A DNA stretch of 64,000 nucleotides from Haloferax marisrubri (GTDB taxonomy: Archaea > Halobacteriota > Halobacteria > Halobacteriales > Haloferacaceae): positions 197,829 to 261,828 of the forward strand of contig NZ_LOPW02000022.1 of the NCBI RefSeq assembly GCF_001469875.2, in the 5' to 3' direction. Position numbers and translations under genes: made by a program. Below the pieces are notes generated by a model. The model was not told the DNA's origin. It worked only from the letters and a program-made list of their open reading frames with translations, and did not search any database. Numbering within the stretch: the first letter of the stretch is position 1; each line of letters starts with the position of its first letter. Shown here in pieces: positions 58,036 through 64,000 of the stretch.

Positions 58036-61000
58036 ATGCTCTCGCTGAAACACTACGACTGGCGACCTGTCTACGAGAGTCAGCCCGGCGACAGCGTTGA
58101 CTATCTCGTCGAAGAGTTCTACATTCCGGCACTGGAGCGGTGCCGCCGATATGACCGGATTGCCGGGTACTTCAACAGCGGGGCATTCGCGACGGCCGCG
58201 ACTGGCATTGAGTCGTTCATCGAGAACGATGGGAAGATGCGCCTGATTGTCGGGGTCGAACTTCAGGAACATGACCGTCCAGTACTGGAGGTGCTGGAAG
58301 ACGGACTCAAAGACCGCCTCACAGACTTAGACAATGAAATTTTGGACAAACGTCTCCAGTTACTCGCGTGGCTACTCCAAGAAGACCGATTAGAGATTCG
58401 GGTCGCGAAACCTAAACACGGGAATTGGGGTATCTTCCACCCGAAGGTGGGGATCTTCTACGACGAGGACGAGAATTCCCTATCGTTTGAAGGGAGTATC
58501 AACGAAACTGAGAGCGGTTGGTCACACAACTACGAGCGATTCAAAGTCCACCGATCGTGGCGGACTGAAGAAGCGGCTTACGTCAACGCGGACAAAGAAT
58601 CGTTCACACAATTGTGGAACGACGAACACGACTACGTCAAGGTCTACGACCTCAGTGATGCACTGAAAGAAGGAATAATCAAGTGGAAATCGCCGGACTC
58701 GGCGTATGAAGCGGAAGAAATCGCCGAACAGCTCCGGAACGGAACACCGAGTGCTGGGACAGACGACACCGGTCTTGCCGCGTTGTCCGACGAAGCACGG
58801 GTGAACGCATCTGCGAGCATCCTCCGTGACGGAGGGATGATGCCACAGGGCCTTCACGTCGCAAAGGAAGCCAGCACTATCGACCCGTGGCCACATCAGC
58901 GAGTCGTCTCTGATACGGCCGTTAACACGTATCCACAGGGGTTCCTCTTCTGCGATGAGGTTGGCCTCGGGAAGACGATTGAGATTGGCTACACGTTATC
59001 TCGACTCGGCCACACCAACGAGATTCAGAACTCGCTTCTCTTAGTCCCGGCAGGCCTGACTCGCCAGTGGCAAGAGGAACTTTGGGAGAAGTTCAATCTC
59101 TACGCGTATCGGTACGACCGTGAAACGAGTGGAGACTACGTCTTCACCGACCCCTTCGGAGAAACACACGCACCACCGGAAGCGTCAGAACTTGACCTCA
59201 GTGAAACACGCCAAGCAGAGGAATGGGCAGAGAGTCCAATCTGGCGATTCGTCCATCAACAGCAACGCGAGTCGGATCAACCGGTAGTCGTCATTATGTC
59301 GTGGCACACCGCTCGCCTCCCGAGGTACTGGGACGAAGTTGCCCCTGGAGACGAGCACTCGCTCCGAACTCGGAAGACAATTCCTGCTAGCAGTCGCGGC
59401 CGGGAACAGACTGGAAGAGACGGTGTTTGGGATAGTGTCGTCGTCGACGAGGCACACAATGCCCGTCGAACGACCCGTCTCTACCGACTCTTGGAGAATC
59501 TCAGACCCAACACGCAGTGTTACTACCTGCTGAGTGCAACTCCGATGCAGCTCCACCATTCAGAGCTGTACGATCTTCTCACCCTACTCGAGTTGCCGTC
59601 GCAGTGGGACCATCGAAAGCGATTCACCGAATTCTTCCAAACACGGCGCGGCCTCAAGACCGTCTTGAGTGAGGAAGGTCCGTCTCCTCCAACGAAGGAT
59701 ATCGATACCCAGCAGACGTTGGACGGCTCGTATCAGGCCGGGTTGGACACATCAACATCAACCTCGGAGTTAGTATTCCTCAATCTGAGAGAGGAATTGG
59801 ACTTGGAAGACGAAGCCATCGCGCGTCAGCGACTGCTCACGGCGTGCGAACTGGCTCGATCATACGGTGCCGCATACGACGGGTACATTGATACTGTAGA
59901 TGAGGTAATCCAGGAGGCAAACCTCGACGAATTCCTCGGCGAAGATCGTCAAGTGAAGGAACTCTTGTACCACGAAGAGGCTGTGCGGCAGGAGCCGTGG
60001 ATTGTGAACTCAAAAGATCGTCGTCATGCGATTGAAGAACTGTCTCTTGAGGGGTGGGAAGTGCTGCAACAGGTATTCTCCAAGGCCACACCGGTGAATG
60101 CACTCCTTCACCGGAACACGAGAGATACGCTGCGAAAGTACCACCAAGCTGGCCTCTTGGATGAGACGGTTGCCGACCGTGATCCCGAGCGAAAGGACAT
60201 CCCCCTGTCCAATGAAGCGTCTGCGGTGTACGAGCGTATCGACGACTACACCACGAAGTTCTACAAGAAGTCACAGGAAGCTGCTGACCAACAGACGCAG
60301 GCGCTCGGGTTCGTGATGACAACGTATCGTGAGCGCCTCACCAGTAGCGTGGCTGCGATTCAGAAGAGTCTGGAGAGGCGGTTAGAGAAGCTAGAAACTC
60401 AGCGGCAAGTTGTCGAACAACACTCCGGGCTTGGTGAGGGCAAGTCGCGAACAGCCGCAGAGAACCTGTCCGGGTTCTCTGAACAGGAGCAGCTGGAACT
60501 TGCTGAATTGGAAGACGGTGGAGAGAGTGTCCTCGGTGTTGATATTGCCGAAGTAGTGCCCGGAGGGTCTGAAGAAGGCCTTCGATTCCTTAACGAGGAG
60601 ATCGAGGAACTACGCTCGTTCATTGAGGACGTGCGGAAGATTGGTCGTGATCCGAAGATTGAGCAGTTACGGAGCGACCTGCTTGAGCTCGACGAGCAGG
60701 GCCACGACCGAGTTTTAGTGTTTACTCAGTACACGGACACGCTCGACTACGTGCGGAACCACCTCAAGCAGACCCACGGCGAAAACGTCGCGACGTACTC
60801 CGGCCGGGGTGGGGAGATGTACGATGCTGACACTGATGAGTGGTACGGGGTTAGTAAAGAGGAGGTCAAGCGCGCATTTGCAGCCGAAGAGGACGGCGTT
60901 GACGTACTAGTCGGGACAGAAGCGGCTAGTGAAGGACTGAATTTGCAAGAATGCGGTGCCGTCATCAATTACGACCTACCATGGAACCCAATGAAGGTCG

Positions 61001-61959
61001 AACAGCGGATTGGTCGGGTTGACCGAATCGGGCAAGAGCACTCCGAAATTACCATCTACCACTACGTCTATGAGGAGACGATCGAGAACGACATCTACGA
61101 TGCCCTGGACGAGCGCATCGGGATGTTTGAAGACGTAGTCGGTGACTTACAGCCGATTCTCGCAGGGGTTAGTAAGAGCATCAAGTCGGCAACGTTGGAA
61201 GGCGACACGTCCGCGGCTGAATCGCTATCCGCGCAGATGGCAGACGCGGACACTGACGACACCGTGGAAGTCGAGGACGCACTGACTGGTGTTGAGACGA
61301 CTGAAACCGAGGAAGTCCTGAAGAACGCCCGTCTTGAAGCGTGGGAGTCGTTCAGACATCCAGATGTCGACGCTGTCGGGGAAGCCGAACACGAGAACGT
61401 CCCGTTCACCAGTAACGCCGTAGAGGCGTTCTTCACGGGCGCTGTCGCCGAGCATATCGACGAGTGTGAGTTGGTCTCCGTCACTGATCTCGACGACGCC
61501 GACGCGAATTTACGCCGTGGTTTGGCGGACTCTATCTATCGTCTCTCACTCCCTAATGAAGTCGAGGTCAGACATCCACCGGAACCCGGTACGGTTGCTG
61601 CTGGGCTCTGTGATGGTGAGAACTCGGTTGCAGTCACTTTCACGGGTGAATGCGTAGACGAGTACCCGTCACTCCGGTTTTTGCTCCCAGGCGATCCAAT
61701 CTTCTCACAGCTCGTTGAACTGGTGCTGGAGGAGTTGGCCGATACCGGAGTCGACCGAATATACGTTGGGCGAAATATCGATGATTCGGAGGCGTGCTGT
61801 AGTAGGGACGCCTCTCACGAGGTTGTCGTGGGCGTCAGAACCAACGACGGATCGCGGCTCATTCTTGAGGACTCTGGTGAACTCATCGAACTCGATGCGG
61901 GTAGTGACGAACTTGCAGAGTGGTGTGAGCAATTCGTGAGAAATCGAATCAAGTCGTAA
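58036..61959 (+). CDS. PLD-nuclease-like / SNF2-family helicase (DrmD-like)
   Basis: The 1307-residue protein has an N-terminal phospholipase-D-like domain with IFHPKVGIFY and a following EGSINET (residues about 134-162), one HKD-type half site. The SNF2 helicase core follows, with DEVGLGKTIE (motif I, about 310), VVVDEAHNAR (motif II, about 471) and the second RecA domain with VEQRIGRVDRIGQ (motif VI, near 995). Similar helicases occur in DISARM class 1 (DrmD) and other methylase-linked systems. Last gene of the operon, 21 bases after the methylase. Confidence 0.88.
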   Translation: MLSLKHYDWRPVYESQPGDSVDYLVEEFYIPALERCRRYDRIAGYFNSGAFATAATGIESFIENDGKMRLIVGVELQEHDRPVLEVLEDGLKDRLTDLDNEILDKRLQLLAWLLQEDRLEIRVAKPKHGNWGIFHPKVGIFYDEDENSLSFEGSINETESGWSHNYERFKVHRSWRTEEAAYVNADKESFTQLWNDEHDYVKVYDLSDALKEGIIKWKSPDSAYEAEEIAEQLRNGTPSAGTDDTGLAALSDEARVNASASILRDGGMMPQGLHVAKEASTIDPWPHQRVVSDTAVNTYPQGFLFCDEVGLGKTIEIGYTLSRLGHTNEIQNSLLLVPAGLTRQWQEELWEKFNLYAYRYDRETSGDYVFTDPFGETHAPPEASELDLSETRQAEEWAESPIWRFVHQQQRESDQPVVVIMSWHTARLPRYWDEVAPGDEHSLRTRKTIPASSRGREQTGRDGVWDSVVVDEAHNARRTTRLYRLLENLRPNTQCYYLLSATPMQLHHSELYDLLTLLELPSQWDHRKRFTEFFQTRRGLKTVLSEEGPSPPTKDIDTQQTLDGSYQAGLDTSTSTSELVFLNLREELDLEDEAIARQRLLTACELARSYGAAYDGYIDTVDEVIQEANLDEFLGEDRQVKELLYHEEAVRQEPWIVNSKDRRHAIEELSLEGWEVLQQVFSKATPVNALLHRNTRDTLRKYHQAGLLDETVADRDPERKDIPLSNEASAVYERIDDYTTKFYKKSQEAADQQTQALGFVMTTYRERLTSSVAAIQKSLERRLEKLETQRQVVEQHSGLGEGKSRTAAENLSGFSEQEQLELAELEDGGESVLGVDIAEVVPGGSEEGLRFLNEEIEELRSFIEDVRKIGRDPKIEQLRSDLLELDEQGHDRVLVFTQYTDTLDYVRNHLKQTHGENVATYSGRGGEMYDADTDEWYGVSKEEVKRAFAAEEDGVDVLVGTEAASEGLNLQECGAVINYDLPWNPMKVEQRIGRVDRIGQEHSEITIYHYVYEETIENDIYDALDERIGMFEDVVGDLQPILAGVSKSIKSATLEGDTSAAESLSAQMADADTDDTVEVEDALTGVETTETEEVLKNARLEAWESFRHPDVDAVGEAEHENVPFTSNAVEAFFTGAVAEHIDECELVSVTDLDDADANLRRGLADSIYRLSLPNEVEVRHPPEPGTVAAGLCDGENSVAVTFTGECVDEYPSLRFLLPGDPIFSQLVELVLEELADTGVDRIYVGRNIDDSEACCSRDASHEVVVGVRTNDGSRLILEDSGELIELDAGSDELAEWCEQFVRNRIKS

Positions 61960-62034
61960 AACCAATCTCTATACTCCGGGTCTGCTTGAGGATTGGAATT
62001 AGAGAACCTTGTTTACCGGAATGGAATTGTCGGA

Positions 62035-62282
62035 CTACCTCCTACTGTCGATTGTGATGCTGTTCGGCGAGAGTGGTTTCGACCCGCCGGGTTGACGCGT
62101 GTACCATTCTACGTGTGTCACTGATTCGGGAGCGATGCGTATCGTTCTCACACCGGGGTTTCGCTTGCTCTTGTCAATTTCTCGCCACTCGTCGGTCGTG
62201 GGTGCAGTATTGAGGTTCAGCAGACAGCCGCTCTTCGTTCAATCACGGGATCTCCACTAATTTCGTTTGTAGTCACTCTCAT
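62035..62282 (-). pseudogene. Frameshifted small gene of unknown function
   Basis: On the minus strand an ATG at 62282 opens a frame (MRVTTNEISGDPVIERRAAV) that stops after 21 codons. A frame shifted by one base then continues without stop from about 62235 to TAG 62035, reading SGCLLNLNTAPTTDEWREID and VRTIRIAPESVTHVEWYTRQ. Joined, they give about 82 residues with a protein-like composition. I read this as a small gene broken by an indel. Family unknown. Confidence 0.4.
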
Positions 62283-62354
62283 ACACCGAACTTGTGAGTA
62301 GTCAACAAATAGGCTATTCAGTATGTGTTCAACTCAGATGACCACCATACTCAA

Positions 62355-62371
62355 TGGCCACGGAGTGGCCA
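62355..62371. repeat. Palindrome A, TGGCCAC-GGA-GTGGCCA
   Basis: A perfect 7+3+7 inverted repeat. Its reverse complement is exactly palindrome B at 62408-62424, so the two sites form a larger inverted pair, 53 bases centre to centre (about five helical turns). Confidence 0.7.
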
Positions 62372-62397
62372 CTGTGATTCGTAGTTAATATGTTCTA

Positions 62398-62410
62398 CCA
62401 TCTGAGATGG
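62398..62410. repeat. Palindrome CCATCT-G-AGATGG touching palindrome B
   Basis: A perfect 6+1+6 dyad whose last bases overlap the start of palindrome B. The stacked dyads make a compact cis-element, perhaps an operator or recombination accessory site. Confidence 0.5.
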
Positions 62411-62424
62411 CCACTCCGTGGCCA
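62408..62424. repeat. Palindrome B, TGGCCAC-TCC-GTGGCCA
   Basis: A perfect 7+3+7 inverted repeat, the mirrored copy of palindrome A. It lies 265 bases beyond the 3' end of integrase 2 and about 450 bases after the helicase gene. Confidence 0.7.
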
Positions 62425-62688
62425 CCGAGGCAAGATAACCCCTCCAGCGGCTAATTATTGATAGGTATTTGTTATGTCAAAATACTCCTTCACTGACAGC
62501 CAGCAGAGGTGTTCACTAAGACACCCATGATGAATGCAGCAGAAATTAGCCGCTATACGAAACCGCAGGATGGCAAGGGTATTTTAACAGAGCTTAAAGA
62601 ATGGCGTCTGGTATGATATAGGCGGATAAACGACGACTGATGCTGAAAAAGCAGCGGTTCAAATAGTATGCGTCGACGTAGAGGAGCG

Positions 62689-63738
62689 CTACCTACCTAT
62701 GAGATCACGGATGAGGTCGTTGTAATTCTCCTCATCGTGATCATAGTTGTCCTTCGTGACGCTGGGGTGACTGTGGTTCATCGCCTTGCTACGCGTCTCC
62801 AGCGAGAGTCCGCTCTTCTTCATTTTGTGGTTGAACGTGTGCCGGAGAGCGTGAGCAGTGACCTTGTGCATGACCTTGGTGTCGTTGTCGGTGTTCATCA
62901 CTTCCTTTTGTCGCTCGGTCAGGTAGATCTCACCGAGCGTATCCTGAATCCCCGCTTCTTCGGCGGCATCTTTGAGGAATCTACTCAGTCCCTCGTTCGT
63001 TTCGATCTTTCCTCCCCCGTTCTCGCTGATGAAGAGATAGTCGCACTCTTCTGCTCCGGGCCGTGCGCTACGCTCCAGTTCGATCCATTGCCGGATGTTC
63101 ACTGCGAGCGCTTCGCTGATTGCGACCGTGTGCGACTTCCCTCCCTTTCCATCTCTCACGTGGAGTGTCAGTTCGTCAAGGTCGACGTCACTGATTTTTA
63201 ACTCCCGGATTTCTGCGTTTCGCAGGCCGGTTTCTGCTCCGATTGTCACGATCAGCTGGTTCCGGTGCGTTTCTATCGCGTCGTACAGCTTGTTCAGTTC
63301 GTCTTCCGTCAGGGGGACCCGGTTCATTGACTCCCGGGTCTTGTACCGGAACCCTCTAATCGGGATATCCCCGACGAATTCCGGCTTGATCTTGAGCTCA
63401 TCCGCTCGGTCAGAGTGCGCATGAAGGAACTTGTAAAGCGCTTTCACTGCGCTTCTCTTGTTCCGCACCGTCTCCATTCGATTACCTTTGACAGAGCACG
63501 ACGCAAGGTAATCGATAATGTCCTGCTTCTCGGCCCCGATGACGGAGGTTCCCTGCTCGTCGAGGAAGGCTGTAAACAGCCGGAGGGTGCAGGCTCGTCT
63601 CCGAGTGGTCGATGGGGCGAGTTTGATTCCGCTTTCTTTCAGGAGATATTCACGGACCTGGGGGTCCGTCACCCCCCATTCGTTTAGCTGTCGTTCTTCG
63701 ACTTGGTCAGGATGGTCGTAAGGGTCGTATCCCGTCAT
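62689..63738 (-). CDS. Tyrosine recombinase / integrase 2
   Basis: The 349-residue integrase has an N-terminal core-binding domain (STTRRRACTLRLFTAFLDEQ) and the catalytic motifs TIGAETGLRNAEIRELKI (Arg), HALRHTFNHKM (His-x-x-Arg), AMNHSHPSVTKDNYDHDEEN (His and nucleophile Tyr). The inserted LTERQKEVMNTDNDTKVMHK is equivalent to the insert in integrase 1, so the two are distant relatives from one haloarchaeal family. It overlaps the upstream HTH gene by 4 bases. Its 3' side faces the palindrome-bearing gap, the usual place of an attP site. Confidence 0.93.
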   Translation of the reverse strand: MTGYDPYDHPDQVEERQLNEWGVTDPQVREYLLKESGIKLAPSTTRRRACTLRLFTAFLDEQGTSVIGAEKQDIIDYLASCSVKGNRMETVRNKRSAVKALYKFLHAHSDRADELKIKPEFVGDIPIRGFRYKTRESMNRVPLTEDELNKLYDAIETHRNQLIVTIGAETGLRNAEIRELKISDVDLDELTLHVRDGKGGKSHTVAISEALAVNIRQWIELERSARPGAEECDYLFISENGGGKIETNEGLSRFLKDAAEEAGIQDTLGEIYLTERQKEVMNTDNDTKVMHKVTAHALRHTFNHKMKKSGLSLETRSKAMNHSHPSVTKDNYDHDEENYNDLIRDLIGR

Positions 63739-63986
63739 GATTCGTTAGCAGTCTCGATCGCGTACTTCGGTTCCTGTGCAGGTTGGCGAGCGACTACACC
63801 TCTATCCACGAGCTTCTCCGCAGCTAGAAGTGCGCTCTGCCTCGAGATGTCGAGCGTTTCAGCGAGATCAGAAGGACGTGCTTGATCCCGCTCCTCGATC
63901 AGGGCCTGATGGACGTCGTTGATTGGTGCGTGATGCTCCGAGTCACTCTCCTCGTTGGTGTTTTCCTGGATGTTGAGGTCGTCCAA
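63735..63986 (-). CDS. Small winged-helix protein coupled to integrase 2 (83 aa)
   Basis: The 83-residue protein has an acidic N-terminus and a helix-turn-helix ARPSDLAETLDISRQSALLA followed by a short wing ending GVVARQPAQEPKYAIE, a MarR/Rrf2-like minimal winged helix. Its stop overlaps the integrase start (ATGA), so it is expressed together with integrase 2. It could repress the integrase or act as a directionality factor (inference). Confidence 0.75.
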   Translation of the reverse strand: MDDLNIQENTNEESDSEHHAPINDVHQALIEERDQARPSDLAETLDISRQSALLAAEKLVDRGVVARQPAQEPKYAIETANES

Positions 63987-64000
63987 TTGCGAAGAGAGCT

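Larger units (their letters stand above)
61960..62688. other. Long non-coding region between defence operon and integrase 2
   Basis: About 730 bases with a frameshifted small gene (62035-62282, minus), a pair of mirrored palindromes (62355-62424) and two tiny plus-strand frames (62474-62530, 18 codons; 62527-62616, 29 codons, MMNAAEISRYTKPQDGKGIL), which overlap each other and may be chance. Being next to the integrase 3' end, it is the natural place for attachment and regulatory sites. Confidence 0.5.
36277..64000. mobile_element. Genomic island / integrative element(s) with defence genes (left end seen, right end outside window)
   Basis: From the tRNA scar to the window edge, base and codon use differ from the left half: A/T-ending codons are frequent, AT-rich gaps appear, and genes are mostly of accessory type. 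Two tyrosine integrases (47012-48007 and 62689-63738), a PhiH1-type repressor, a Cas4-like nuclease, an IS remnant and several defence modules occur here. Composition varies between modules, so the island is a mosaic of several acquisitions. I found no complete tRNA copy inside the window, so the right boundary is probably beyond 64000. Confidence 0.75.

Noticed and set aside
48189-61959. Canonical BREX or DISARM system
   Set aside because: PglZ, BrxL, DrmA and DrmB are not seen; only the ATPase, methylase and helicase types overlap with those systems.
62651-62670. T-arm-like GGTTCAAAT next to integrase 2 as an attachment core
   Set aside because: Flanks cannot pair as a T stem and no acceptor sequence follows, so it is not a convincing tRNA fragment.

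Overview
The window comes from a haloarchaeon, most likely Haloferax or a close relative. The left 36 kb is GC-rich with acidic proteins, leaderless-type promoters (a TATA element about 25-30 bases before the start codon), Tat lipoproteins, archaeal r-protein L15e, the E1-like enzyme UbaA, Htr-type transducers and DpsA. As I recall it, without a search, the order amylase / glucoamylase / sugar ABC transporter / L15e / ubaA / transducers / mutS-mutL / KDG kinase / NhaC / aconitase / dpsA matches one chromosomal stretch of Haloferax volcanii.

Region 1 (1-9.4 kb) handles alpha-glucans and maltodextrin. It holds a TrmB-type regulator (cut by the window edge), a cytoplasmic GH13 amylase, a divergent GH15 glucoamylase, and a CUT1-type ABC importer (MalK-like ATPase divergent from binding protein plus two permeases). 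Region 2 (9.5-28 kb) is core housekeeping: SnoaL-like protein, L15e, a rhodanese divergent from UbaA, a cytoplasmic PAS transducer, a receptor lipoprotein coupled to a membrane transducer, mutS-mutL, 2-keto-3-deoxygluconate kinase and NhaC. Region 3 (28-36 kb) has a NikR-like regulator, a glutaredoxin-like protein, aconitase, and an iron-linked cluster. In that cluster a DtxR-type regulator, a DUF7331-like small protein and DpsA lie near copies or a half-site of a TTTAGG-N4-CCTAAA box.

At 36277-36318 the chromosome meets the 3' part of a tRNA with a CAU anticodon, cut exactly at the anticodon loop. This is a typical attachment-site scar. From there to the right edge lies a lower-GC mosaic island: (a) an operon of a PD-(D/E)XK nuclease-APAZ protein and a short Argonaute, resembling SPARDA; (b) a Panacea-like/PIN gene pair; (c) an unassigned soluble + membrane protein pair; (d) a provirus-like module of PhiH1-type repressor, Cas4-like nuclease, unknown protein, RHH protein and tyrosine integrase; (e) a GmrSD-like DUF262/DUF1524 protein; (f) an IS5-family transposase remnant; (g) an operon of DUF499 ATPase, small protein, DUF1156 DNA methylase and PLD-SNF2 helicase, which looks like a DISARM/BREX-like defence module; and (h) a broken small gene, paired palindromes and a second integrase with its own HTH partner. 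The island is therefore a defence island carried or assembled by integrative elements.

The most interesting content is the haloarchaeal short-Argonaute/nuclease operon with its palindromic promoter, and its clustering with four other putative defence or toxin modules behind a tRNA scar. All family assignments come from reading motifs; no database search was run.
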